Below the pieces are notes generated by a model. It saw only the letters and a program-made list of their open reading frames with translations. It searched no databases and was not told the origin of the DNA. A stretch of 64,000 nt of DNA from Thalassia testudinum (lineage: Eukaryota > Streptophyta > Magnoliopsida > Alismatales > Hydrocharitaceae), in contig JAZHRO010000062.1 of assembly GCA_037157565.1 (NCBI GenBank), forward strand, positions 7,936,001 through 8,000,000. The letters run 5' to 3'. The first letter of the stretch is position 1; each line of letters opens with the position of its first letter. This document shows positions 46,085-57,136 of this stretch, in pieces. The position numbers were made by a program, and so were the translations under genes.

Positions 46085-48379
46085 AGCAACTGCTCAGAGG
46101 GTTATCAGAGGTTGACTTTGGTAATCAGACGACTTAAATGTCATTGCTATAGTGCTCTGTAAAGAACTTTCTTCTTCATCTCCTCTTCTTTCTCTCTTCT
46201 TCAGGTCTTCTCCTTCTTCTTTCGTAGCTAGTGCCTTCTTCCTTTCCTCTTCTTCTTTTCTCTTTTAGAAACCTTCCTTTCTTCCTAGAGACTAAGTGTC
46301 GCACAATGCACAGAGGAGCAAAACCCTCCCCTCTCCCGCTCTCTTTCTATTTCCTTCCTCCTCTCTCAAACCCAGGCTAATCGGGTATACGGGTATGCAC
46401 AAAAATCGGGTCTAGGGCTGCAGGCATGGTGTCACAACCGAGGAATGATAGGTTTAGGCGATCGAGTGTGCGATTAAGGGACCTCACCCCATGTGTCTTG
46501 AGGCAATAAGGCTATGTGAGAAAAATAATATATTCGGCTGCAGTAGCTCCTAATCCTATGATATGGGACTATCCTTCCCACATCCTTCGCATGTAGCTGT
46601 AGCTATGAGGATGCGTCAAATTAGCATTGAGGTTGCGAGCGAGGCCTCTAATTGAGGAACTGGGAAGATGCCTGGAAGTCACTGGCGTGTCCTGGAGGTA
46701 GCACCTGGGGCTATCATGGTTAGAACATCACTAACGCAGCCAGAGAAGACAACGCGATGGCGGAGCTCTAGTGAGACCTTGAAACAATGAATAAGGCCTC
46801 ATGGCCACATTTAAATTTCTCAAGAGCTTCTCCTGGGCTTGGCGAAGTTCGTGGCGATGGTTGCATGGCATATGGAGGTGCATGGTGGTCAGGCGAGGTT
46901 AGAAGATGACATGAGAAGGTGGGTTGGTCGACGGTGTGTTTGGATGGATGATTGGGTGGAATAAGTTAGGTCTTTTGTTTGTGGTGGTGTGGCGAAGGTG
47001 CAGGAAGTGTTGGTGAAGTGTTTGGAGGTGTGTAGCGTGCGGAGGACCTCAGCAAAGGTGCAGTCGAAGCGGAGGAAGATGATGGTGATTGCCGACATTG
47101 GGGGGTTGTTTTTGGGTTTTAATAAAGGGAATTAACCTAAGAATCTAAGGGAACCTAACTAACCTAATCTAACGGAAGAAAGGGTATGGCTGGCACCAGA
47201 GAAGGGAATAACTCCGATGAGGGAGAATGGTGAGGAAGAGAGGGGAAGATGACCCTCGCTGGTATTGCGAGTAGTGGAGAAGCTTGAGGAGGAGAAATCA
47301 GCTGGCGAAGAAGGGTGTTGATGGAGATCACAAGAGCTGGTGGAGGGGGCCGGAGGGAGAATGCGTTTGATGAAGATATGCGGCCCAAACCAAGCTAAGG
47401 AGGTAATGAAGTCGAGGCAAAGCTTATATAGAGCTCAGGACCTGCTGCAAATAAGGAAGGAAGCTCGACAAGCTTCGAAACTTTAGGGGAAGAAATCCCT
47501 AAAATTTTTAAGTTTCGCAATAGCTTTTGCCTTTGATTCTAGGTCCAAGAAGTTGCTCAGATGATTGGGAATCATCTAAGGAACACTCCTTCCAATTTTG
47601 GAGGAGATTGATTGAAGGATCAGAGAGCTTTCCTTAGTTGAAGGTCGAATGCTCGATGGGTTTAGGACTTTTTCTCACATGAAGGTAGCAGGGACCTATT
47701 GGTGAGGAAGATGACCAAGGTAGGGGGTGAACGCAAATATTTCGAAAGTTGAGGGGCTTGGTGAAAGGAAAGGAATCAGACTGCACTAAAATGCAATCTA
47801 GGTCAAGATGATCTCTGATTGGGCCTAAATTTTGGTAAAAGCCTAATTTGGACCTAAGGAATCTGATGGTGAAGTAGGATTTTGGTTTTGACCAACTTTG
47901 ACTAAATAATTTGCATAGAAACCCAAATTAGGGTAATTGTCTACTTGAGACTCTATTTTAGGTCAAAATGGGTTCCAATGGTCAAATCCAAGGTATCAAG
48001 GCTTATAGAATATTTTTCTATAATTTTTAAAAGGTTTAGGTGAATTTTATCCTAACTATAACCTCAGTTAATTAAGCAGGTCTGTTTTTAGGGTTTCAGA
48101 TGTCCATGAATTCTTGAAATGAGTGAAAACTTATTTCTGTCTGCATGAACCCACTTGTTAGACATTTATGACCATTTGACATTCATTTAACCCCTGGAAA
48201 ATCCTGTGATTGCTCTACATTTAGGATATTCTGTTAAAATTGAAGATTTACCCATGTTTTACTATTTATTTCTCAGAATGGATATGCAGTGAATTACAGT
48301 CTTCTGGCGGTTATGTAGGAGCATTTATCAATGGATTCTGACTAATTAAAGCTAGATGTGGCTGATGATGACGTTATCA
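46085..48379 (-). repeat. Inverted Ath-3/Ath-5-type LTR, truncated
   Basis: Read on the minus strand from 48379 it begins TGATAACGTCATCATCAGCC and follows the Ath-3 LTR order: AACCTCAGTTAATTAAGC, a TATATAAGCTT near 47424, then the purine-rich part. It stops about 350 bp short of the expected LTR end, at 46085, where the Ath-3 3' LTR abuts. Confidence 0.82.
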
Positions 48380-48382
48380 GTA

Positions 48383-49743
48383 ATGAGACACCTTGGAACA
48401 ACATTGAGGATCAAAATGATTTCCCAGAACCTAGGTTTGAGAATATAGGTTGTTGTGGACCCCCAACCCAAATGGAATCAGATTCAAACTTCAAAACGAT
48501 TAACATGCCTAATCTTAATGAGGGTTGGGAGGATCCAATTGTAAGTGTTACCGATTCTGAACCAGCCTTAGAGAACCTTGAAGCTGGTCCATCAAGCCTA
48601 GATTCCCCAGACACCTATGATGATAAGCTTGAATCAGAACTCCTCGAGAATGTAATTCCCGAGCCTTATCTTGTTAAGGTAATTCTCGAGAATGATTCTG
48701 ACATCCCAAAAGAGCCTAAACCAGATTCTAGTGACCCAATTCCTACCTTTAACCTAGAATCTAGATCAGAACCTACTTGGAATGATTATGAGGCCCAATG
48801 TGATGAGAATCAGATTTTGGATCTGGACTATGATTATCGGCCTATGTTTAATGATTACACCTCTCCAACCTCCTCAAAAATGTGAATTGATTTTCAAAAG
48901 TGAAACTAATATGATACAGAAATCGAGGAGTTGGAAGAGCTGGGATTCGAGTGGGTCTACCCTAGGAGCCAAGATCCTGAGTCTATACCGAATAAGGACA
49001 CCTCTTCAAGCTCAGAATTTGAAATTAGGTTAGATCCAAGTCAGGTTACTGATTCTACACATCTTGATCCATTCTATGGTGGAAATACTAATCTGGAATC
49101 AGATTCAAAAACTAATCTTCGCAAATTCTTTGATGATTTCAAATCTTAGTCTGATTTCGGAGATCCATTGTTTCTTGACGATTACGAACCTATTTACAAC
49201 CTTAGCATCCATGATCCATTCTTTGATTCTGATGCTGAGGCCAATGATTTGAATCTCAAAGAAGCCATACCTTCTGATCAATATACTGAGCCTTCCAAAA
49301 TCCGATCTCAACCCCATCCCACCACTGGAAACAACTTCTACTCTAATTCACCTCTCTCTGATTCGGTTGCATATGATTATCCTCCATCCTTTGATTGGGC
49401 TTCAAACATTGATCAAACCGATAATCACTTCATATCCTTCTTTGATCTCACTAGTAGGGTTCCTACATCCTCTACAGCTCTATTTTCTTTTGAGGATCCC
49501 TAGTCTGATCAGATTGAACTAACTCAACCAAACCCTAGATTTTCATTTCAACATTTATTTGAGACTAAAAGTATCTAGTGGGCTTCGTATCTTTTGATTC
49601 ACATCTATCAACCCACCAGACTAATTGGGTTTGGGCTGCGTCATCAGTCCGTTGATCTAAACAAGCACCTGGTTGGACCAACTAGGCTATTGATCAAGGT
49701 GCTTGTTCTACAAAACTCACCTGATTTGACCACCCCTTCTCCT
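48383..49743 (+). pseudogene. Ath-5 acidic ORF of unknown function (stops, no frameshift)
   Basis: A single frame of about 450 codons with no indel and about half a dozen stops (48883, near 48901-48909, 49147, 49501, 49576); the last three fit CAG decay. There is no ATG near its left edge, so its 5' end is missing. The protein is rich in Asp, Glu, Ser and Pro, with words such as NDSDIPKEPKPDSSDP, LDLDYDYRPMFNDY and HDPFFDSDAEANDL. The last resembles DLDFFDSEGED in Ath-4. No catalytic, zinc, membrane or envelope motif is seen. It occupies the place of gag-pol. Confidence 0.62.
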
Positions 49744-50008
49744 TGACTACTTTCTGCTTGGTTGAAGGCATTAAATTTAGTGCTTAATGAGAGGCAACCC
49801 ATCATTCCAAAAACCCGAGACCCTTCTGATTATCCTTTTGAGCTATACTCCTATTGCACTATTGAGTTCAACTTTAAAATAACTGACTACACCTTTAGTA
49901 CTTGTATCAAAGCTTGAAATCATTCACAATAGTCATCTCGACCTGTTTACCCACCCTTGATCCTGTTCTAATCTTTGAACCAAACTAAATTTATACCCTC
50001 CTAGTTTA

Positions 50009-50042
50009 CAATGAGGACATTGCAAAACTTAGGCATGGGGGG
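50009..50042 (+). promoter_or_regulatory. Ath-5 hairpin plus internal polypurine-like block
   Basis: CAATG-AGGA-CATTG (50009-50022) then TTAGGCATGGGGGG. Confidence 0.65.
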
Positions 50043-50740
50043 ATGTTAAAGTGAAAACTTATGGAAATTTAACTCTCTGAGGGGTTCTCACAAAATATAC
50101 ATATATACATATTCAAAAAAAATGATAAAAAATATAAAAGAAAAATTCAAAAAGAAAAAGAATTGGAGGAAGGGGAGGAAGTTTTGTGAACTAAATTTCA
50201 AATCTCTCTTAAGGAGGAAGAGAGGAGAATTCAAATGTCAAAAAGGAGCAAAAATCAAAAACAAAAATGATAGTCAATAGCACTTGATTATGGAATCTAC
50301 CTAAGTTCTAGACCTAATCAAAAGAAAAATTAGGTCCTGAAAACAAAGAGATAAGATTAGTATGAGTGCTAATCTTAGGCCTCTTAGGCTTATTTTTGGG
50401 CTTAAACATTTATGTATCCATTAAGATCCAGATTAGTCCTTAAGAGGTTGAGGAAAATGCAAAGCTAATGTAGTAGGTCTAAGGCTTAGGGATTATTCAG
50501 CCTCATTGCCTGCCCTTTGCTTTGCAAGACTTGGTAACCTAAGCACCCAAAATCACACACTAAGTCTGGCTCAGTGTGCTTAACAAAGAAAAATCTGCCA
50601 AAAGTGTTTTGTCCTGAAAAGCCACCTCGAAGATCTAGCTTAGGAGCGGCTTGACAACACAAGTTGATTGGACAAGTTCCCATGGGAAATTCTCCTCGAA
50701 GATGCGTAATAACATATCATCCCCTCGGTGCTTGTCTCCT

Positions 50741-50955
50741 AGGATATCTAAATATCCTACTGGAGGCATGTAAGCACCTTGTGCTGGTCAGGTGCCATGG
50801 GCAGGATTATCCTGAAATGTCGATCACTAGGGCCTAAATTTAGCTACAAAACACCATGGGCAGCACTATCTCAAAGTGTCGAAAGCCAGGGTTCTAGGGG
50901 TTTCCATGGGCGGTGCTATCCCAAAGCATCGAAAGCCAGGGACCCTTCGAGGATC
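50741..50955 (+). promoter_or_regulatory. Ath-5 structured cassette: two hairpins and three CCATGGGC repeats
   Basis: AGGATA-TCTAAA-TATCCT (50741-50758), AGCAC-CTT-GTGCT (50773-50785), then CCATGGGC at 50795, 50854 and 50904. Stems match Ath-3 exactly while both loops differ, and repeat spacing is 59 and 50 bp against 59 and 49. Confidence 0.7.
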
Positions 50956-51365
50956 GATAATGGGGACAAGGAATCCGATACAGACAGTGTTTAGGGTTAA
51001 TTCGAGGCTGAATGTAAAGAAATCTAAAAAGAAAAAGAGAAAAACTCTCCAAATAAAAATCCTATATCTCTCTTACAAAAATGCACTAACAAACTGAACC
51101 TAGACATGCTACATTCTACGCACGAGTGCTTTAACTGCTAGGTTCAACAGACCTCTAGATAGTTTTTGCGAGCCTTAGAAACCTTCATGGTAGACTTAGG
51201 CTAAAGCTGGTCAGGTCTGGATCTTGATTGATACTTGAGTACCATTAGGCCTATTGTTAGTATTCTGACCTAATTTCTAAAAGAGTAGAACAAATCAGGA
51301 ATCTGAACAACAATGCATGGTCTAGAACTCTAGTTCTTTCCATAAGATTTTTCTAAGGGACTAGC

Positions 51366-51385
51366 AAAAGTTAGGCATAAAGGTA
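51366..51385 (+). promoter_or_regulatory. Ath-5 polypurine tract
   Basis: CAAAAGTTAGGCATAAAGGTA-type sequence ends directly at the LTR TGATG. Confidence 0.65.
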
Positions 51386-52578
51386 TGATGATAACATCAT
51401 CATGAGCCATAACTAGATTTAATTAATTAGAATCAATTGATAAAATCTCCTACATAATTGCCTGAGAGCCAAAACTCACTAAATATCCATTCTGAGAGGA
51501 ATACATTAAAATAGGGTTAATTCTGTAATTTAACAACATATCATGAGTGTAGAATAATCACGGGGTTGCCCAGGGGTTAATCTAATGTATAATAAGCATT
51601 AAAGACTAATAAGAGGGTCCACACAAGTAGAAATAGGGTTTCACGCACTTCAAGCACCGATTCATAACCTAAAATCGTAATTTGAGACCTGCTTAAATAA
51701 TAGATGTTCTGGTCAGGATAAAATCCATATAAACCTTCTAAAATTCATATAAAATATTCCATGAGGTTTGGTATCCTTGACTTGACCATCTAAACCTATT
51801 TGACCTTAAATAGAGTCATAAACACAATTCTGCACTAAATTGGATTTCTATATAAATTGCCTAGTCAAACTTGATTAAAACTGAAATCTGACTTCACCAT
51901 TAGATTCCTTGGGTCCAAGTTAAGTTTGTACGAAAATTTGGGCAAAATCAAAGTCCATCTTGACCTAGTTTGCATTTTAGTCCAGTCAGACTCTTTCTCT
52001 CTCAAATAGCCCCTCAGCTTTCAAAATCCTTGCAAAGAACCCCCTAGGTTTGTCATCTTCTTCGCAAGTAGGTCCCTACCGCCATTGGAGGTCAACCAAC
52101 CGCCAGGCAGTGTTTGACCACTCCTAAACCTACTCAAATCTTCATCAAATCCCACCAAATTTGGTGGGAATGATGTTCACACGATAGAGAATTGATCAAG
52201 ACCATTCTTGGATCCCAAATCTCATCTGATTGGTTGTGTGAACCATAAGATCAGTGGGTATTTTCTTGATTCTTAAGCAAGCCAATTAGGCTTGTTTCCT
52301 GATCTAGAGCTCGCCCTGGAGCTCTATAAAGCTTCATCGTGCAAAACCGTTCTTCCTCAACTTGATTTTGGCCACAAATCTTCAACTTCTTCCCTCTCCG
52401 GCCACCTCCACTATAGATCTAGCGATCCCCTCTCTCTGACCTCTATGCTTGTTGCCATGTACCATAGGTAGCAGGTTCTTCTTCCTCACTGTCGTCCGCT
52501 TCTCGTAATACCCGCTGGAGCTTCCCAGATCTCGTCTTTCTCACCCTCTTCCTCACCGGAGGACTTCATCTTCCCCGT
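51386..52578 (+). repeat. Ath-5 right LTR, first piece
   Basis: TGATGATAACATCATCATG to CTTCCCCGT, with TATAAAG at 52325. It is interrupted by the copia solo LTR and resumes at 54297. Without that insert the LTR is about 2.73 kb. Confidence 0.83.
52325..52331 (+). promoter_or_regulatory. Ath-5 LTR TATA box
   Basis: GAGCTCTATAAAGCTTC, at the position equivalent to the Ath-3 TATA box. Confidence 0.6.
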
Positions 52579-53226
52579 TGTAAATCCCTATGGGAGGGGG
52601 TGAGATATGCATGACGTAATATAAAATGCGAAATTATGTAAACAATTTCACAAAAAGTACAATCACACAATAGGCATAAGAAGTTTTAGGTGGAAACCCA
52701 AACCAGGTAAAAACCACCACTTAAACCTCTTGAGTTAGGATTTCCCGATCAACCTAGTTGATCAAATCCCCTAACGAACTACTTTAACGAGGGTAGTTCA
52801 ACCTCTATTATAACCACACTACAAGTACGAGGGTAGCGTTCCTCAGACCCCTCCTCTTCATAAGAAGGATTTTGTCCCTCGATGGAGACGGGAATTCGCA
52901 AAGCGAATACCCAACACAATTACAAAGATAAATTTCAAACCAACCTATAGAGCCAACAAAGATTAACCTAGCTAATATATGTAAAAATACTTCCCTTTGT
53001 TGGAAGCGCATCGACGAAAGATGTGGATGCTTGAACCACGCTTCGGCTCTTCGTCACTCTCATAATTGCAGAGGGAGAGCGGGAGTGCGGCGAGAAGAAA
53101 GCTCTCAAGATGAGGAACGGTGAAATGGAGAGCAACATCTTCTTCTACTTCTCTTGGACACAAAAGATGTGGAAAGTATGTTGCTTGGGTGTGTATTGGT
53201 GTTTGTTTGCAAGGCAAGGGTCCTCC

Positions 53227-53240
53227 TCTATTTATAGAGG
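53227..53240 (-). promoter_or_regulatory. TATA box of the solo LTR
   Basis: Minus-strand CCTCTATAAATAGAGGAGG, itself a near palindrome, directs transcription leftward. Confidence 0.7.
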
Positions 53241-53344
53241 GCCTAGGAAGGCTTTGGAAGACCTTAGAAGGCTTCCATAGCCGTTGGGGTTGAACCCAAG
53301 GCAAAACAGGCCGTAATCAAAATCATTTTTGATTCTGACAGGGT

Positions 53345-53895
53345 CATCAAACGTCTGGTCTAGGTATCAGACGTCTGGAAAACTAGTTAAAGATGTCTGT
53401 GAACTAAGTCAGATGTCTGATTCTAGGCGGGTTTCCTTCCTGACATGGTTCAGACCTAAACAGGGTTCTAGTGTAAGGCCATCAAACGATGTACAGGATG
53501 TCTGGCACTAGGTCTGGACGTCTGGAAATCTATTGTACTGCGGGAATGGATTTCCCAAGGTAGGTTAACGGCAGAATATCTTACAAAGTGATTTTGGGTT
53601 AGTTGAGGTTCAACAGTCACATATTAGACGTCTGGAGTCCTCTACGGATGTCTGATAAAACCCTAACAGTTAAAATCCTGAACGTTCACTTTGTTAGCCA
53701 ACGTTGCACTAATTAGACGTCTGACACAACCATCAGACGTTTTCTAAGACATCGGGACTAAGGTCTGGTCGTATGATTTCATCAGACAACACCTACCAAG
53801 TCCAGCCTAGGTTATTGGGCGTCTGAGTCAATAGTCAGACATCTTAACAGTTACTATCAGACGTCTAATTTCTAAATTAGACGTCTGATTAGGCA
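53345..53895. repeat. Cluster of RGACGTCTG palindromic motifs
   Basis: AGACGTCTGG or close variants (GATGTCTG, GGACGTCTGG) recur near 53351, 53368, 53391, 53410, 53497, 53516, 53624, 53646, 53713, 53734, 53817, 53836, 53858 and 53877. Variants are mostly ACGT to ATGT or ACAT transitions. GACGTC is a bZIP-type core. Confidence 0.8.
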
Positions 53896-54296
53896 GTCAG
53901 AACCCTATTTTGGTTTTCTAAGTTCCCTATAGAAAACCTAAGTATCCTAGGGTTATGCAAGTGTTCCTAGGACTACTTTAAGGATTCTTTAAGGCTCTTT
54001 AACAAGTAATCTAAGAAATATAAAGAGCAACAAAAGAAATAAAGACAAATTGCAATCAACAAGAAAGGAAATCTATCCTATTCTTCATCTCCTTCTTCAA
54101 GCTTTCGCTCCTCGCAAAGCTCCTTCTCCTCTGTTAAGCTCTTCCAACCTACCATGGAAACGAGCTCGAACTCCGTCTAAACTCATCGCCATTTGCAAAT
54201 ACCCTGAAATCTAAGACTTCAAATGCAAATGTTAAATAACACGTGTTTTGTTATCATCAAAATAAATTATCGTGATGCATTAGAACCAACACCCGC

Positions 54297-55836
54297 GACC
54301 AACCAATCAAAGATGGCACAATCCCTATCTCTTTTGTCCCTAATTTAGGTTTCCTTTCCTCATCTCCCTCTCTACTTCACTTCTCTCTATTTAAATCTCA
54401 GGTTCAACCCATGACACGCCCGTGCCACCTCCGACTTCCCCACGACCAACCGAGCTTCGACGACGCCTCCCCAACGCCACAGGCCACCGCACGCCACGCC
54501 ATTGGTCCCAAAAGCTCCATCGTGCCCCACTATCCAGAACCCCTCAAGAAATTGAGGGGATTGGATCACTAAGCACTCCACTGGAGTCAAGCTCCGCCGC
54601 ACTCCTTCCTTGACCTCACCCGACCTCCACACCCTAATTCACAACAAAACCACCACTACCACCATCACCATCATCTAGCGAAGCCTTTGAGCTTTTTAAC
54701 AGGGGCTCTTAGCCCGTATTTTGACTTTCAGGTCTTCATCCTCCGACCACCGTCGCCGACATCATCCCCAACCACATCAGTCCCACTCCGAGCATCTCCA
54801 ACCTCACTACCACATTCAGGCATTGTGGAAGTAAATCACAAACCCAGCTACAATGCCAATTGAAAACTTCAACACCAATAGCACCTCCAATTGGCGAAGT
54901 ATCATCCCAGCTGCACTGCGTGAAGGAAAGCCTGGCACTTTAGTTCCACATCATGAAACAAAGGGTGCCTGATAGCGTATAAGAGTGTTTTGTGCTTTAG
55001 CCTCGTCACCCAATAACACGAGGGGTCGGGTCCCTCCACGCACTCACCCACCTACCCATTTACCTGCCTATCGACTCCTCGCCTGTGACACACGCCCGCA
55101 GGCCTGGACACTATTCTAAACTCGATAACCCAACCGGTTACCCGACTAAACCTGGGTCTTTGAGAGAGGAAGGATTTGTGAGGAGGAAGGGGGATGGTTT
55201 TGCTCTTGAGGGCCTGGCCCTGTGCTTAAGAGAAAGAGATCTCGATCGACCATTAACCTCTAAAGAAGAAGGGATGTGCTTTGTGCTTGAGAAGGAAGGA
55301 GAGGCAATGAGAAGAAGAACGTTTGAGAGAGATAGGGAGGTGTGAAAGAAGAAAGCCTCTTGGAGAGCATTTGCCTTGTGCTATTAAGTTTTCTAAAAAA
55401 GTAAGCCTTCGTCTGATAAGGCATTGGCATTTGATACTGTGGCATCACTTGGAACTTGAGTGGTTCACGACCACTGTGCATTCATTTGAAATAATTTGAC
55501 GGTTGGGATGTGCTTAAAATGAGAACATATATGGAGATTTACATCACCATTCCTTTTAGGATTTCTATTTCTTTTTATCCCAATGAGAGTTTGAGATACT
55601 ATTACTTTTTAATGAATACATTTTTGAGTAAATACTTCATTGAATATCTATTTTTATGCTCAATTAATTGTTCTCATCAATTTTAAATGAAGATTAATGA
55701 TTAAGTTCCATATATGCTCCCTATAATCGACCTGGGACTCCATTTTAGAATCTGAGTTATAAATTTAATTGTTTTTGAGTGATTGAGGCTTTGCCACGAC
55801 GATTACTCCTTAAAACTCCTCGATAGCCCATCAACA
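54297..55836 (+). repeat. Ath-5 right LTR, second piece
   Basis: Continues the LTR after the solo LTR and ends CCATCAACA. CCTGTGACACACGCCCGCAGG near 55082 corresponds to the CACCTTACATG region of Ath-3. Short frames here have no recognisable product. Confidence 0.75.
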
Positions 55837-57131
55837 CTTTGCACCATTTAAATCCACCCTTGATCCCTTATCTACCACCACATGTAGCCATCCCAACCCT
55901 TCCTAATTCCCACGCCAACTAACCCACCTAAACTCACCTAGATTGGCACCACCCACCTCCTTAACCCAACCTCCATACATCCTTTTAATTAGCCACTCAT
56001 CTCCTAACCACCACCGTATAACCTAATCCTAGCCATACAACACACCTAACCCATCCTTAACCGTAGCCCCCATCTAGAGTTGGCACCAACCACCAACACC
56101 CCTCCATTTTGGTGCCAATTCACCTCAACCCTAGGATCTTCTAACCACCCTCATAAGTCCATCTTAGCCCTCCATCCATTAACCACACCTATCTCCCTAC
56201 CACTCCTATAAAAAGACCTAACCAACCACCAAAAAGACCCATCCTTGGTTACATTATTTCTACCCATATTCCACCCATAGCCAACATCCAAGGAGGGAAA
56301 GAGAGGAGGAAGAAGATCAACGAGACACCCTGTCTCCTTGGTGGCTTCAACTTCTTCCTTGTGTCACCACCAAGCCAAGGAGGAAGTCTAGGCTAGAAAG
56401 ACATCTAGAGAAGGAGATACTGAGGGTCGTCCACACCACCCTAGGGAGAAGTTCTTGGTGTGGAGATCTTCCACTCTAGGAGGAGGAGGCACGGCCACTT
56501 AGGGTTTGCCACAAGGAGGATGTTCAGGAGAGAAGATTTCCTTTTGGTCCTGGGGCAACCAGAACTGGAGTAGGAATTTCAGGTAGCAGCAACATCATCA
56601 ACACTATCTTCCTAAGCTTTTTTCTATATTCTTGTTATTTATTTTGCATGATAGTGTATTGTTTTTGTTGGAGATTACAAGTGTGAACCCCTCTCACTTA
56701 TGAGTTCTCTAACCCATTGTAAAATAATTTTTCAATTCAGCAAAAGCATTCCTCTATTTTTTTGTTAAATAGCTTGTGATTGTGTTGTGACTTGCTTCAT
56801 CATTACACTAGGCCTTCCGTGCTTAGGGTGAGTTGGAGAAGCAAGGCACTTGTTGCATTGCATTTCCCATAGTTTCAATTTTCGTCTCTCTCCATCCGTA
56901 TTTGTTTTTCCATATGCAAAACCCTAAAAAAACTACATATTTCAAAACCTAAAAAAAAAAGTTGATTTCCAAGATTCAAGTGAGAGATTTTGTTAAAAGC
57001 ATTCCTACCTCTCTTGGGATGACCCAAATACTTTCCCAAGTACTCGGAGTTTAGAAATTTAAAAGTGATCCAAATTGCGTGTTGCAACGACTTAAAACCT
57101 GATTTTTATAAATCGCACATTTTAGCAATCA
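55837..57131 (+). repeat. Ath-6 5' LTR, left end missing
   Basis: CCACC/CCTAAC-rich U3-like text, TATAAAAAG at 56207, then a transcribed part with GTGTGAACCCCTCTCACTT, ending AGCAATCA. The matching 3' LTR is outside the window. Confidence 0.7.
56207..56215 (+). promoter_or_regulatory. Ath-6 LTR TATA box
   Basis: ACTCCTATAAAAAGACC, followed by a leader of about 900 bp to the PBS. Confidence 0.6.
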
Positions 57132-57136
57132 CTTTT

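Larger units (their letters stand above)
49744..51365 (+). other. Ath-5 3' non-coding region
   Basis: GGCATTAAATTTAGTGCTTA (49766) opens the region, which is collinear with Ath-3 42340-43920: hairpin plus G-rich block (50009-50042), purine tract (50110-50170) and structured cassette (50741-50955). Confidence 0.78.
52579..54291 (-). mobile_element. Copia (Sirevirus-like) solo LTR, reverse orientation
   Basis: Starts TGTAAATCCC on the plus strand and ends CCAACA; on its own strand it begins TGTTGGTTCTAATGCATC and has TTTTGATGATAACAAAAC near its start, as in Sirevirus (SIRE/Maximus-type) LTRs. Flanking pentamers are CCCGT (52574-52578) and CCCGC (54292-54296), a target duplication with one transition. 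TCTATAAATAGAGG (minus strand, 53227-53240) is its core promoter, and upstream of it lie about a dozen CAGACGTCTG-type palindromes. No internal region remains, so it arose by LTR-LTR recombination. Confidence 0.82.
46085..55836 (+). mobile_element. Ath-5: non-autonomous Athila-related element with one inverted LTR
   Basis: Left: a reverse-oriented LTR (46085-48379). Middle: an acidic ORF (48383-49743) and a 3' non-coding tail that aligns with Ath-3 42340-43940. Right: a polypurine tract and a forward LTR (51386-55836) split by a copia solo LTR. PBS, leader, gag and pol are absent. LTRs belong to the same broad family as Ath-3 (TGATGATAACATCATCATGAGCC against TGATGGGAACACCATCATGAGCC). The inverted LTR may be from a separate insertion or an inversion. 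Confidence 0.75.

Noticed and set aside
27925..46089. Target duplication for Ath-3
   Set aside because: GCTGC and AGCAA do not match even allowing for transitions.
48358..48382. GTG or upstream start for the Ath-5 ORF
   Set aside because: These bases belong to the inverted LTR end, so they cannot be the native start.
54422..54613. 63-residue frame in the Ath-5 LTR
   Set aside because: Overlaps a minus-strand frame in GC-rich LTR text and has no counterpart kept open in Ath-3 or Ath-7.
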